A stretch of 64,000 nucleotides of DNA from Diprion similis (lineage: Eukaryota > Arthropoda > Insecta > Hymenoptera > Diprionidae): positions 3,683,001 to 3,747,000 of the forward strand of contig NC_060109.1 of NCBI RefSeq assembly GCF_021155765.1, given 5' to 3'. A program made the position numbers and the translations under genes. Position 1 is the first letter of the stretch; each line of letters starts with the position of its first letter. Below are positions 1-11,729 of the stretch, piece after piece. The notes below the pieces were generated by a model that was not told the DNA's origin, searched no databases, and saw only the letters and a program-made list of their open reading frames with translations.

Positions 1-2250
1 TTGTGTTACACTTAATCGTTATAATGCACCCAGGAAAAACAGTGGTAAATGAATGAATAGGTATATAGTTATACATGGCAGTTCATAATCATGTAACATG
101 TATGTATGTATCCATATATCGAATGAATTTCTACTATAAACATACTCGTATTATATTTATTCACGCACTGGAATAAATATAACGCGTATGTGTATGTGTA
201 CACACATGTTTGTAGTAGGTCAATTCATCCGAGTACATAAATAAATTAGTATTCTGTGTTATCTTGCGATTCATGTATAATGCAATATGTATGTATAGCA
301 AAATTTACGTATATACGTCACAACATACCTTTGACAAAATTTACGTATATATAACACAATATATATGTATCATTGACACTCGTGAAAGCATTATACCGAG
401 AATGCCTCTTGAAAAGGCCCCTTCCAAGCCATGCGATCACCGCCAGCGCTAGCATATGCACAAGTTTTCGTTCGCAGTATTTGTCCGTTACGCAATTGGC
501 TCCGATAAAAGTTGTCCCTACTGGAAATGTTCATATCACAAAATCTTGTGGAAAAACGCAGCTTGTAATTTAATACATGATTAATATTGGAAATTTGATA
601 GAATATATAAGAAATCACAGAATACATGACAAAAGCACGAATCGTTAGATATACTAGATCAAATAATTATTTGAATAAAATAAAAACTGTCAACTTATGA
701 CGTTTCTAAAATGTACTAAAAAGTAAAAAATAATTCATCCAATTGATTTTAAACTAACTTTTTGATGACCCAGAGACTTGAAGTTTTAAACGTAGCTCAG
801 AACTTAATGACAATGCAATATTTTGATTTAATTCACAAAAATTCAGAAAAAAATTTGTACAGTTTGGACTGTAACTCTAACTCAGATCCGTTCACCGCAG
901 ATGTATAAAGGCCTATAGCCTTGGGTCATTTTTCGTAACAGCTCGCCGGGTCTGGCCGAGTTTGGGGGTAATAGCAGTTTATAAAATTGAAAAGTTGAGA
1001 AAATCCCGTACAAGAAATTTGTACGCCGAAATTATACAATGAAAAAATGAAAGTAAATCAAATAAATGAACGCGTATTGTTTATATTTATCTGAATATAT
1101 GAAATGTTTTGTAGGCGAAAGTGGCATCTCTAAGACGTTCATTTTACTTTTTCAAAGTTTTTTTCACGAAGCCAACTTTGACATACAAATATTTTGGAAA
1201 AATTTTACACTACTTCATTTTTAGTTCCAATCGTTTCAAGAATGTTCCTATGAAGAATTTTTTTTGCTTTGTTTTGAGCACTTTTCAAATTATGAATTGA
1301 AAAGATTTAATGTTTTAGGTTTTGAAAATATCCGAAAAATTCTGATGACACTTTTGACCTGAAGCACGTTGAAGATATCTCGAAGGCTAAACCTATTTTA
1401 TGAGTTTTTCTCAAAATTTGGTAGCGGTAATTGAGGTTTAATTGAGAAAAATCTGCAAGTTCTTGAACAAATACGAAAATGTAGAATGAAAATGAATCTA
1501 TCATGAGGTTCGTTGCAAATTAACTGGAGTGAAGAATACGAGTCTTGTCGATTTATTTTAAATTTTGATAAGAAGTTAACATTGTCTTTCAGTGATACAA
1601 CTTTTTGGAAATGAGACGAAAAATAGTTTAACGAATTTATCTGGCTTTTTACATAATATTGATGTACTTATGAAACTATATTTTTCTTGTCAATTGTTGA
1701 AATGCTCAATATTGACGATAAATTTATCTCGTCCATTTTTGAGCTCCATATACTTAGCCCCTCATTAACAACCGAATGAGTTGATTCTTTTTTCAATTAT
1801 TTTGAGGTCGTTTGCGGGTGATTGTTAGTGCTTTCCCATCGTTTGTAAGTTTATAGTGCAATTCGTGATCGAATTCAGTTCTGCTTGTGCAGAATCATTT
1901 GTTGGTGGATCTTCGGTGTTTATATGCACTTCTCCAGCCTATAATAATCTCCCTATTACCTGTCAAACTTCAAACCAAAAATTCCCCCCCCCCCCTTTCC
2001 CCAGCGCAGAAAATAAAAATAAAAAAATACTGTAACCTGGCTCTAGTTCCAAAAGTTTGACCAATCTCAGCGCATCCAACTTACCACAGCTGCTCATTAA
2101 CTGAAAATTGCATCGAAATTCTATTTGGGGTGGGGCAATCGCTTGTTTCTCGTTTATAAGTGTTGAATAACGCAATCCAGATGTTTGATGGTCAGCTGTT
2201 GATTCGCAAAATTAAAAAAAAGAAAATTTGATTTATCAATAACAATGAAC
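1..2250. other. Gene-free AT-rich stretch
   Basis: I see no coding exon with recognisable homology here. All open frames are under about 80 codons and have no family signature. There is a short duplicated segment (the motif AAAATTTACGTATATA occurs at about 300 and again at about 337) and a homopolymer C run near 1986-1996. Nothing else could be supported. Confidence 0.5.
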
Positions 2251-3240
2251 TGTTACGTCCTTGCCGGTAACCACAGCGGCGCCCTTTTTGCGTCCTACCT
2301 TTACCAACGTGCAATTACCATAAAAGAGCCTTACACGCTCTTGGCATGGATCCTAGCCAATAACAACATACACAGTTACCGTCATGACATGCAATAGCCA
2401 GACGCTTAAATCGATAGTTCTCATACGCTAGATTAACCATTATTTCATCAGCCAAGCTCAAACATTTTACATATATTTTCACATTTGACCATTATGTCTT
2501 TCAATATTTGCTTTCACATAAAACTATAATTTACAATCTCAGCTGGAATAGCTTAAGCAATAAACACTTGCAATAGATTTCAAACTCAGCACTCCATAAA
2601 GATAATCAAGTAGATTAAACACATAAAACATCAGAAGAGAACCGATTGATAGCTCACAGACAGAAGCCTTCATTCTCAGAACCAGGGATAGCGCCCTTAT
2701 ATTAACGACGATGCAACTATAATTAGCGCCTCACTGCTTGCTTCTCTAAACCAACCGTCTCGCGCTCATTCTCCGCCGAGATCTCATACACTAATCAGAA
2801 ACCTTACCCCCAAACGAATAAACATCCTCATCCAATCATCCGATACCCGCAAAAAACCGCGTCTCTTTTGAGCTCCTCCTACTTTTTCCACCTTTCTCAA
2901 CCCCGATTCAAACTAGATCAGAACAAATTGAGCAGTCGAACGATTTTGTTATTCAGAGAAGAGATTTAGATTCAGAGAGAATTAATCGGACCGTTAAAAA
3001 ATCAGACTTTTTACCGAAATCGCAGAATCAAGGTAAAGAATAACTAATTCAGATCCTCCATAACTTAGAAGCAGTTTGTTACTGTGATGAGTGAACATCA
3101 TTAGTTTATAGATCATTGTAAATCTTAGAATTGAGAACTTGAGAAGATTGTGTTAATAAATGTGTATTTAAACCGAAGTGTTGTCATCTATAATTATTGC
3201 AATTGCGCATAGTGATGGTTGGCACAAGCCAAAAATAACA
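2251..3240 (+). mobile_element. Possible solo LTR of a retrotransposon
   Basis: The segment opens with TGTTACGTCC and can be closed at ...AAATAACA, giving TGTTA/TAACA inverted ends. A polyadenylation-like AATAAA lies at about 3153, close to the proposed 3' end, as in the R/U5 part of an LTR. No matching 5-bp target duplication was found at the chosen borders, so the right border in particular is uncertain. No gag or pol follows, so it would be a solo LTR or relic. Confidence 0.35.
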
Positions 3241-5563
3241 AACTCTTAGAATTTGCGGCCCGTAAGCTGAGCGAGAATACCATAATAAATGAGGGAGCTG
3301 ATCAGCAGATGTCCGGATTGGAGGGAGTTTTCTGGCCGTCAAGCGGGAAGACAGAGAATGGAAGAGTAACATGAGTACCCCTGTCTTTCTAGGCCAGAAG
3401 CGTAGCGTGGTAAATTTAACGCCCGCGTCAATGATATGCACCTAATTAAAATTTTGTATGTCATTTTGAAGAGTGTATGTTGCCTTCATTATAGTATATA
3501 TTATGTACGATGATTACGTATACAATTATTATCGTATATCATATACAATATGTTATCTATATTTCAATGTAATATATGTATAGTTACATATTATATTGTA
3601 TTTACACTAAAGAATGCATCACAATTATGACAACAAGGCATCATTTTTGGTCGAAAGAATACTTGGAAAACAAAAAGGTTTTGGGTTTCAAAAAAGCATT
3701 GATGTGCTAATGTATTGACTGTGAGAAAAAAATTGTAGTTTTTTTCATACAATGGCATTTTGACCATAGTTTATTAAACTGTACACTTAACTTAGTACCT
3801 TACTTTACTTATCTTGACACTAACTAAGCACTTAGAATTATTATATTATCAGTACTTATGTTTAAAAAAAAAACTTAATATCAACAATAATTATATTAAT
3901 AAGAATAGACATGAATAATGAATTACTGGTTAGTGCTTATATCATGTAATACTTAGTCATGATTGAAAAGGATGTATATCGTGTATCGCTGGTGATCTGT
4001 GTAATATCAAATGTATGTGAGAACCTGATTCCAAAGGGAATGTAAACAGTAACCTAACCCATATACAATTTCCAATATCACTTACTTGTGACGATTTACT
4101 CTCGAACCAATTGGTTTGTCACTTTCTATTTTTGCAAATGCAGCATCTCAGTTAAGAACCTCAAGCACTATTTGTACATACACTACAGTCTGCACCCTTA
4201 CCGCATCGCTTAGTGCAGCTCTATATACTAGTATAGTCACGTGACTATTTTGAACGGACCAATGACATTTTGTAAGATCGAGAAAGGTGCTCATGCTACG
4301 ATATCTATCCTTGCTACACTCACCGCTCATGGGACAGGATACGACAATCGCCTGCAAACGACCTACAAACGATTCTGCGCAAGTAGAACTCAATTTGATT
4401 GCGAACTGCAGAAGTTGGCAGGGGCTGATTCCATTCGAACTGCGTAGACGAATTTGCCTCATCAATAATAACTGAACTATTGACTTACAAACGTCAAAAA
4501 AATAACTACAATTAGATCCAAGCGACCCTCAAACGATTTCATACAAGCAGAACTGAATTCGACAGCAAAATGCAACTATATGAGGAGCCTACCCAGGTAG
4601 CATCTCATGTAGCATCCGATCGAGCAAGATCGTGGTCGGCAGCACTCTGCGGTAGAATCATGCAAGGTTGATGCATGTTTCTGCTGAAGATGTGATCTTG
4701 CAGATAAACCATACGGGTCTGTCTAATGTCACTCGCTACAGTATATTGACGACACGATTGCTGTAATTCTACCCAAGATGTCGTGCTGCAGCCCGAACCG
4801 AAACTCGCACGTGTAGTGTCGTTTATATTGCGCATTCGCAAAACGCCCAGCTACATTTTTCTACATATATATGCGATTCATATTTGGTGTGACAAATTTG
4901 GCGGGAAACACGCGATTGAATGCATGTTCATGGTTTTTACCTCCTGAGGCTGCATATAAACCACATATTACATACATCACCTCATATTATTTGATGCGGT
5001 AAGTACAGTTTTGAAGTTATATTTCGTGAAATCAGATGCGTTTGTAGAGATTCGACTGCTTTTACATATCAATGTAGGTACTTATATCCTTATTTTTGCA
5101 ATATTGGTAAGCTTTCATAGGTTATATTTTTCTCACGATATTATTCTTCCCACGTACTTTATGAGAATGTATGTATTTATTTTGATTTGTGATTTACGGA
5201 AATTTTTTCCTTAGTTTCAATAGTCTATCAATAGTGACTATCAACAGTCTTATATTGTCGAATTCCTTCATATCGTCTGTGTAATTTGGAGAATGTTTTT
5301 ATTTCATATTATTTTATATAATCTTCCACATTATTGACAGCTTTTACGATGATTAAACTAAAGCGAAAGGCTTTTACAGAGCTCACACAACGACAAAAGC
5401 GTAATCGTGTGAATTATGGACGTGAATGTATAGAGGCGTACCGTAACTAAACCTTATCTACCTCCTGACGTAACCACTAATGCTAACAGTTATAACGAAT
5501 TGTGTTCCTCTTCTATATATGAAAATGCAGCGGTATATGATAAACAAAATAATAGTCCCCTGC
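3241..5563. other. Gene-free stretch with degenerate repeats
   Basis: No gene was recognised. At 4362-4411 and 4526-4575 a roughly 50-bp segment recurs in imperfect form (shared features CTCAAACGATT-like and AAGTAGAACT-like words, period about 164 bp), indicating an old tandem duplication inside a dispersed repeat. Related wording (a CTACCTGGGTA-type motif and ATAACTGAA...CTTACAAACG) recurs at about 28220-28310, so this is a repeat family rather than a gene. Confidence 0.4.
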
Positions 5564-5620
5564 CAGTGCCGGATTAAGCCAGCGCGGGGCCCGTAGCAAA
5601 TTCTATCAAGAGGCCCTCAG
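5564..5620 (+). repeat. hAT-like transposon terminus
   Basis: The sequence CAGTGCCGGATTAAG followed by a GGGGCCCGTAGCA block resembles hAT-type terminal inverted repeats. A similar, oppositely oriented end is at 19558-19619 (ending ATCCGGTACTG). The 8-bp flanks do not match, so the two ends may not belong to one insertion. Confidence 0.35.
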
Positions 5621-5959
5621 TTTTCTTTAGGTTCGTAAGATTAGGGTGTTGAATAAAACACAACTATGACAAATAATCTTTTCTGGATTCAATGAATGCA
5701 AATTTAGAGATAGCACAATTCATATCGATTTCTCTAAGCAAATCATATTCTTCATTCATCGAGGTGAGATTATTTATATGTTCTTGACCCATCATACGTG
5801 TTAATGTTGAAAAAGAATCTTCGTTTTTATAAATGTTTGCTAATGGGGTAGTCCAGCTGATTTCGACCTACGTATACTTCTTGATTTCTGCAATTTGACC
5901 CACAATTTTTTATATGATTGTTCTCACTTCGCTAATTTCTTTTTTTCATATTTCTTCGA

Positions 5960-6140
5960 CACGCTTCAAATTTTCTATAATTTATCAAAACGATCTTATT
6001 GATGGACACAATTTGAGAATCTAAAAAAATCTGAAAAATTCTGAAAAATCATGTGTGAGATACAAAAATTTTTAAGCTCGGAGCCGGAGTGTAGAGATTT
6101 TTCCTTCCTACTGTTTTCAAGCTTCTTCTGGTGAAAATAA
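5960..6140 (+). repeat. Dispersed repeat, inverted mate at 18655-18815
   Basis: About 170 bp here matches the reverse complement of 18655-18815. Shared words include CTGAAAAATCATG, CAAAATTTTTAAG and GTTTTCAAGCTT. The copies are clearly diverged, unlike the Maverick arms between them, so they are older. They may be the subterminal part of an older inverted-repeat element into which the Maverick inserted. Confidence 0.5.
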
Positions 6141-6527
6141 AGTTATACAAATTGGAAGTGGGAGTCGTTTTGCGGCTTATAATGTACGGTTGCTGAAACA
6201 TTTTCATATTTCACACCAGATTGCTGAGAATTTGCTGAAACATTTTCATGTTTTAGACCAGATTGCTGAGAATTTTTCAGACTTTTCGTAAGACCATCTT
6301 TTTTCCTCTTCATTTTGCTGATAAAAAAATTGCAAATCGTAAAATGGTTCGGAGAAATCTAAAAAATTTACAAAAATCCGGTATGACGTATGAGAATGTT
6401 GCAGCAATGATGTAGGTTGAGTAAAAAGACTCCCGTATTAAGGGGTAGAACACGCAAGTCTTGCGTGTAGAAGAATATCAGTGTGGCGATCCAAGTATTA
6501 GGGCAATAACAATCTCAGGTCCAGATT

Positions 6528-6533
6528 CACGTT
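6528..6533. repeat. Left 6-bp target-site duplication
   Basis: CACGTT lies directly left of the element's AGT terminus and is repeated exactly at 17896-17901 right of the ACT terminus. Six-bp duplications are characteristic of Maverick/Polinton integration. Confidence 0.88.
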
Positions 6534-6634
6534 AGTGGATAATACAGGAGAGTTCTGGAATCTAGTTCCAATTTCCGCCACCAGCCCCCCTATTCCTACA
6601 GGCCGGGGCGACTGCAGCGCCGCTGGGGGAGGGT

Positions 6635-6652
6635 GGGGGGGGGGGGGGGGGG
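6635..6652. repeat. G homopolymer, 18 bases
   Basis: An 18-base G run lies in the left arm; the matching place in the right arm (17783-17794) has only 12 C. Length differences of this kind are expected of polymerase slippage or assembly error and account for part of the size difference between the arms. Confidence 0.85.
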
Positions 6653-7195
6653 ATTCCTGTCGGGTCGTGTTCGACGGCGAGAGGCTCTAGGTTAGATAAC
6701 GCTAGACCACTTGAAAAAATTCCTGGAAATGCTGCCTCTCAGCTCATGCCGATAATAAACGCAGTGGGATAGGGACACAAGAAGGAAATTAAAACCATGC
6801 CAGAATATTTGGAAATGTGCTTATGCATCATTATGAACCATCGCAAAAACCTTATGCAGAAATTTACCAAGCGGTTCACTCTTGGCTAATCGTCGCAGGG
6901 TCGGATTCTCACCATCTGGGTTCAATAATTACTGACTGCTGCTACGTTTTATCAAAAGGCTTTTCCCGAACAACCCTTTTCGTCAGGTTCCATAAACATG
7001 AATCACCCGGTCAAGAGTCTAGGGATCAGAATTCATCTCTATGCCGCTCGAAGCCACTCTTCGCCAGCCGATTCTCTCACTGTGTATCTTCAAAGTTTTT
7101 TTGCACTGATAGGGGAGGGATGGGCGTATGCAGGCTCAGACGTGGTTGACCACAATTTTTATCTTGGAAGCTGCTGCTGTTGCAGAACGCGGAGA

Positions 7196-7240
7196 CCCCC
7201 CCCCTCCCTCCCTCCCTCCCTCCCTCCCTCCCTCCCTCCC
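7196..7240. repeat. C9 plus (TCCC)9 microsatellite, left arm
   Basis: Nine C followed by nine TCCC units, about 100 bp upstream of the polymerase start. The right-arm counterpart (17194-17239) has one extra G. The G-rich strand could form quadruplexes. Confidence 0.9.
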
Positions 7241-7343
7241 GATCCTTCGACATAAGGGCAACACATCCATTGCAGACTCATCAGTCTTACACAACACGTG
7301 AAAGTGAAAAGTTCAGAATATCATCGTCACCAACGTCAAAGTC

Positions 7344-9734
7344 ATGGCCGCCGAAGCATACATGGGACTCGTCGAGCAGATGGGGGAGGCGTACAATTTG
7401 CTGCGCGAGCAAACTCCCGGAGAAGGAAGTCACGATGTCTTTAATCATTGGATTGGTATTGGAGTGGCAAATATACAAGTTTTGCGAGACATTCTTCAAC
7501 AGCCGAGAATGAGTGTGGGGGTGAAACAGCAAATCCAACATAAGATCTTCCTCATACAATCCCGGGTCGCAAAGATCCAGCAGCAACAGCGGCAGCACGG
7601 CCTCGTGATAGGCGGCAATATCAGTAGTCCAGCGGGTGTACAGTGGGACGATGTTGACAGCGCTTTTGCTAACTGGATTCGCACCGGCATTGTGACCAAT
7701 CTTGGCCATAAGGATTTGGAGGTCTTTCTGAGCGACGCGCGGCGGATCATCGTTGGAAAATTGAAACTGGCACAGCGTAATGAGGGGAATGTGAAGGTCA
7801 ACATGATATTGACATGCAAATTTGAACACGTCAAGCATGACGAGGTCGCTGCGGAAGTTAAAAGCTTCAATACATCCAACGTGACGATCCTCCCATCGAG
7901 TGATATAGACGGCTGGTTCGCGGACGCAAAGAACATACTGCTCGTAAAGGTCGAAGATTTCGAACAACGCGATTCCGGCTGGAGTATGATCGAGATTTTA
8001 AATATTGCTGTAAACGTCAACCGGTACCAGCCTCTCGCCGCGGGGACTTCAACATTCGTCATGCTACCGGAGGACATTCAGCGCAAGAAGGCGGTGGTCA
8101 ACGTGAAAAACGAAGACGAAAGATGTCTTCTCTGGGCCACAGCTGCAGCCCTCCAGCTGGTCAACAAAGACGCTCAGAGGGTGCATCATTATCGTAGGCA
8201 TATTTTAGAGTTCTACTGCACAGGTATCAAATTTCCCGCTACACTGCATGATGTGGAAAAGTTTGAGAAATCAAATAATTTGCGAATCAATGTATATGCA
8301 ATAGAATCCGAAACTTTCTCGTATCATGCAAAATCCGAGAAAAGCATCATCGTGCCGATTTATTTGAGTAAAAATCAGCATAGCGCAAACGTTGACACGA
8401 TTCATCTTCTAATGCTTGAAAGTAACAATTGTCCCGAGCATGATGTGAACCGCGAATTCACACCAAGATTCCACTTTGCTTGGATCAAAGATCTCTCGCG
8501 ATTGGTTAGCAAACAATTGTCTCAACATAATGGCCAACTGTTTTTATGCGATACATGCCTATGCCACTTCGCCGTAAAACACGCCTACGACCAACATCGG
8601 CAGGATTGTATTATGTTGAATAAAGTGCGCATGGAATTTCCAAGATCTGAAGATTTAAATTTGAAGTTTAAAAATTTCAAAAACAAAGGCGCTGTCCCGT
8701 TTGTTGTTTACGCCGATCTCGAATGTATATTAAAATCCGAACCTGTAGACGAATTTCAAAACCGTAAAACATATAAAATTCAAAAGCATATCCCGCACAG
8801 TGTAGCATACTACGTACATTGCGCGTACGATGAGACCTTATCGGAGTTCCACGGTAAACGCGGCACCGATTGCATAGATTGGTTCATGCAGCAGCTTAAA
8901 GATTTATCGGTTAAAGTAGAGTCACGAATCAAAAATATAATTCCGATGGAGTCTCTCACCCAAGTGCAACGCGATCGTCACATGCGCGCAAAAAATTGTT
9001 ATATTTGTGAAAAGCCGTTTACTCCCGAGGAGAAAAAGTGCCACGATCATTGTCACTTCACGGGTAAATATCGCGGTCCTGCGCATAATCGGTGTAATTT
9101 GAATTTCAGAGAGTCGCATACAATTCCGACAGTTTTCCACAATTTGTCCGGTTACGATTCACATTTTTTGATCAAATCCCTGGCTTTAACTTTTCCCGGA
9201 GCGGTTACACTGCTACCCATAAATAAGGAAAAATATATATCCTTCACGAAGCAGGTTGATGGGACGATGATGCATTTGAGATTCATCGATTCGTTTCGAT
9301 TTATGGCTAGCAGTATTGATAAACTTTCTTCGTATTTAGGCGATGTCGATAAACGCATAACACGTAAATTTTACAATAATCCCGCGCAGTTCAGCTTGAT
9401 GAACCGCAAAGGCGTATTTCCTTACGAATACGTCGATTGTTGGAAGAAACTCGACGAAACTCAATTACCTGCAAAGAATCATTTCTACTCGCACCTCTGC
9501 AATTCGAATATCACAGACGCCGATTACGAGCACGCTAAAAATGTTTGGGAAGAATTCCGTTTAGAGTCTTTGGGGGCCTATTCCGATTTATATTTAAAGA
9601 CGGATGTTTTGTTACTTGCTGATATTTTCCAAAATTTCCGGGCTAGCTGTTTTAAAACATACGATTTAGATCCGTTGCACTACTACACGGCACCGGGCTT
9701 GTTTTTGACGCGATGCTTAAACACACAAAGGTGA
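7344..9734 (+). CDS. Protein-primed DNA polymerase B, N-terminal part (left arm)
   Basis: This 796-aa ORF is the N-terminal and exonuclease half of a Polinton/adintovirus-type protein-primed family B polymerase. A Cys/His cluster starts at C402. The proofreading exonuclease motifs are Exo I YADLEC at 456-461, Exo [11 protein letters not shown] at 598-606, and Exo III Y750-x3-D754. Between Exo I and Exo II lies an endonuclease VII-like zinc/HNH insert (CYIC at 552, then HDHCHF and RCN), typical of the insect Polinton polymerases. The first 300 residues match nothing I know precisely. The start has a good context (AAAGTCATGG). The ORF stops just after the exonuclease domain; the palm domain continues in the overlapping ORF at 9713 in the -1 frame. 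The other arm has the same break. It differs here by one seen residue, T300 versus K300. Confidence 0.9.
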   Translation: MAAEAYMGLVEQMGEAYNLLREQTPGEGSHDVFNHWIGIGVANIQVLRDILQQPRMSVGVKQQIQHKIFLIQSRVAKIQQQQRQHGLVIGGNISSPAGVQWDDVDSAFANWIRTGIVTNLGHKDLEVFLSDARRIIVGKLKLAQRNEGNVKVNMILTCKFEHVKHDEVAAEVKSFNTSNVTILPSSDIDGWFADAKNILLVKVEDFEQRDSGWSMIEILNIAVNVNRYQPLAAGTSTFVMLPEDIQRKKAVVNVKNEDERCLLWATAAALQLVNKDAQRVHHYRRHILEFYCTGIKFPATLHDVEKFEKSNNLRINVYAIESETFSYHAKSEKSIIVPIYLSKNQHSANVDTIHLLMLESNNCPEHDVNREFTPRFHFAWIKDLSRLVSKQLSQHNGQLFLCDTCLCHFAVKHAYDQHRQDCIMLNKVRMEFPRSEDLNLKFKNFKNKGAVPFVVYADLECILKSEPVDEFQNRKTYKIQKHIPHSVAYYVHCAYDETLSEFHGKRGTDCIDWFMQQLKDLSVKVESRIKNIIPMESLTQVQRDRHMRAKNCYICEKPFTPEEKKCHDHCHFTGKYRGPAHNRCNLNFRESHTIPTVFHNLSGYDSHFLIKSLALTFPGAVTLLPINKEKYISFTKQVDGTMMHLRFIDSFRFMASSIDKLSSYLGDVDKRITRKFYNNPAQFSLMNRKGVFPYEYVDCWKKLDETQLPAKNHFYSHLCNSNITDADYEHAKNVWEEFRLESLGAYSDLYLKTDVLLLADIFQNFRASCFKTYDLDPLHYYTAPGLFLTRCLNTQR

Positions 9735-11128
9735 ATTTACAACTTTTCGATGATCCCGAAATGGTTTTATTTATTGAAAGAGGCATTCGAGGTGGCGTAG
9801 CGCAATGTTCTAATCGACACGCTCGCGCCAATAACAGATTTATGGGCAAAGATTTTGATCCGAATAATGTGGAATCGTATCTTATGTATTTCGATGTGAA
9901 CAATCTTTACGGTGCGGCTATGAGTGCACATTTACCAATCGACTCGTTCGAGTGGGAGCATGATCCTATCGGTATAACAACCCATCCGGAGGATTCACCG
10001 ATCGGCTACATCCTGGAGGTGGACTTGGACTATCCTACAGAGCTCCACGAGGAACACAAAGACCTACCTCTCTGTCCGGAGCATTTCACACCGCCAGGTA
10101 GTAAAACCCCTAAACTCGCCACCACCCTTCACCCCAAAACGAAGTATATACTACACTATAGAAATTTGAAGCAATGTTTGAGTTTAGGTTTGAAATTAGT
10201 CAAAGTGTATAGAGTTTTGAAATTCGCACAATCTCCATGGCTCGAGCCTTACATCACGCTCAACACCAACATGCGCAAGCAGTCCAGAAACGAATTTGAG
10301 AAAAACTTTTACAAATTGATGAATAACGCTGTGTTTGGTAAGACTATGGAGAATGTACGAAGTCACACAAATGTCAAATTAGTTACAAAATGGGAGGGAA
10401 GAGGTGGTGCGAGAGCGCTTATCGCTAGGGCAAACTTTCATAGCTGCACCGTATTCGAGACTGATATGGTTATTATAGAAATGAATCGTGTCAAAGTTTA
10501 CTTTAATAAACCAATTTATATCGGTGCGGCGATCTTAGACCTTTCGAAAATTATTCTGTACGATTTTCATTACAATTATATAAAACCGAATTTTCCCGAC
10601 AAAAAAGCTAAATTGTTGTACACCGACACGGACAGCCTTATTTACCAATTTAATGTACCCAACATCTACGATATCGTCAAACGTGATGTTGACTCAATGT
10701 TTGACACCTCGGACTACCCTCCCGACAATGCGTACGGTATTCCGCTCAAGAACAAGAAGCGTCTGGGCATAATGAAGGACGAGAACAACGGGAAAATTAT
10801 GACAGAGTTCATTGGATTGCGAGCGAAGCTGTACACATTCACAACGATGGGCGGGGATGAGAAAAAACACGTCAATGGTACGAAAGTAAGCAAACGCGCA
10901 AAGGGTGTCAAGAATTCAACGCTGAACACCATCACGTTTGACGATTATAAGCGCTGCCTGTTGGCTTACAAGGAATTGGCTCGATCGCAATGTCTAATTT
11001 GTAGCAAAAAACATCAAGTAAGCACTATCGTACAGAAGAAATTAGCTCTGAGTTGGCAAGATGACAAGCGGCAATTGATACCTGGGCAGACCGACACCTT
11101 ACCTTGGGGGTTTGCCGCTGCCCCATAA
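9713..11128 (+). CDS. Protein-primed DNA polymerase B, C-terminal part (left arm)
   Basis: This 471-aa ORF contains the polymerase palm and fingers. Motif A is YFDVNNLYG at about 59-67 with catalytic D61. Motif B is the K189-rich segment ending NNAVFGKT. Motif C is YTDTDS at 303-308. A KxY-type motif sits in GLRAKLYTF near 366. All catalytic residues are present, so the chemistry looks intact. It overlaps the upstream ORF by 22 bp in the -1 frame. The junction lies in a T5 run, consistent with an old one-base deletion or with ribosomal frameshifting. The ATG at 9713 could be only apparent. It is predicted to replicate linear element DNA from a protein primer. The right arm copy is identical in amino-acid sequence. 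Confidence 0.9.
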   Translation: MLKHTKVNLQLFDDPEMVLFIERGIRGGVAQCSNRHARANNRFMGKDFDPNNVESYLMYFDVNNLYGAAMSAHLPIDSFEWEHDPIGITTHPEDSPIGYILEVDLDYPTELHEEHKDLPLCPEHFTPPGSKTPKLATTLHPKTKYILHYRNLKQCLSLGLKLVKVYRVLKFAQSPWLEPYITLNTNMRKQSRNEFEKNFYKLMNNAVFGKTMENVRSHTNVKLVTKWEGRGGARALIARANFHSCTVFETDMVIIEMNRVKVYFNKPIYIGAAILDLSKIILYDFHYNYIKPNFPDKKAKLLYTDTDSLIYQFNVPNIYDIVKRDVDSMFDTSDYPPDNAYGIPLKNKKRLGIMKDENNGKIMTEFIGLRAKLYTFTTMGGDEKKHVNGTKVSKRAKGVKNSTLNTITFDDYKRCLLAYKELARSQCLICSKKHQVSTIVQKKLALSWQDDKRQLIPGQTDTLPWGFAAAP

Positions 11129-11214
11129 AAGTGATTATAGGATTAGCTGTATGTATAAAACTGCCACGAATACTTACGTTCGACACCTTGGACGATCCTT
11201 TGTCAAATCATTTA

Positions 11215-11510
11215 TTCAAAAATGAAAAAAAGTTTTCGGATAATGAAAAAAAGTTTTCCGGAAACAAAGAAAAGTTTTCAGAAAACAAAATCCCCATTTG
11301 ATAAACACGTAAAAAAAGTTTTCCGAATATGACAAAAAGTTTTCAGAAAACGAAAAAAAGTTATCAGAAAATGAAAAAAAGTTTTCCGGAAACGAAGAAA
11401 AGTTTTCAGAAAACGAAATCCCCATTTGATTAACACGTAAAAAAAAAGTTTTTCCTACTATGAAAAAAGGTTTTCCAGAAATGAAAAAAAAAGTTTCCAA
11501 AAATAAACAT
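11215..11510 (+). repeat. Reiterated AAAAGTTTTC repeat block, left arm
   Basis: About a dozen degenerate copies of a motif of roughly 20 bp built on AAAAAGTTTTCCGGAAAC or AAAGTTTTCAGAAAAC, arranged in two larger units, each with the phrase ATCCCCATTTGATTAACACG. The motif is itself palindromic (GTTTTCNGAAAAC). The block sits just inside the arm's inner edge, downstream of the polymerase, and is mirrored at 12924-13219. A phenylalanine-rich antisense frame across it looks like a repeat artefact, not a protein. A cis-acting role in replication or transcription end is possible but unproven. Confidence 0.8.
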
Positions 11511-11574
11511 GTGCCGGTTGGAAAAAAATTCCTTGCATCATTATTTGGATGTTCTTTTATTATTTGGACATCAT

Positions 11575-11729
11575 TAACAAGGATGTAAAACTAAGTTTTT
11601 TATCCCAAGTATTTGCAATATGAGTCGTAGGTGACCACGCATACGAGCCGGAGGCAAGTATGCCTGTGCGAGACGAAGAAGAGTATTGAAAATACTTGGG
11701 ATGAAAAACTTAGTTTTACATCCTTGTTA
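11575..11729. mobile_element. Small foldback (MITE-like) element
   Basis: Inverted arms of about 47 bp (11575-11621 and 11683-11729), beginning TAACAAGGATG and ending CATCCTTGTTA, match with only a few mismatches around a loop of about 60 bp. The loop contains a smaller imperfect inverted pair (GCATACGAGCC ... GTATGCCTGTGC). Probably a MITE inserted in the element's centre. Confidence 0.7.

Larger units (their letters stand above)
6534..11545 (+). repeat. Left giant terminal inverted repeat
   Basis: Position x in this arm pairs with 24434-x in the right arm over 7344-11545; outward of the CCCT array the offset grows by one. The outer 25 bp differ at four places and the outer 160 bp at about nine. 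The polymerase region is almost identical. Pairing ends at 11545, where the next bases disagree. Confidence 0.93.

Noticed and set aside
6817..7255. ORFs of 85-110 aa upstream of the polymerase (and a 171-aa frame at 16922-17437)
   Set aside because: They run into the CCCT array, and a one-base difference in the array changes their length between arms, so they are not maintained as proteins.
7287..8077. Antisense ORFs of 226 and 193 aa over the left polymerase (mirrored at 16357-17147)
   Set aside because: They lie opposite the polymerase coding frame, have no family signature, and are identical in both arms only because the DNA is.
11216..11500. Phenylalanine-rich frame on the - strand
   Set aside because: It is the translation of the AAAAGTTTTC repeat; periodicity without coding evidence.
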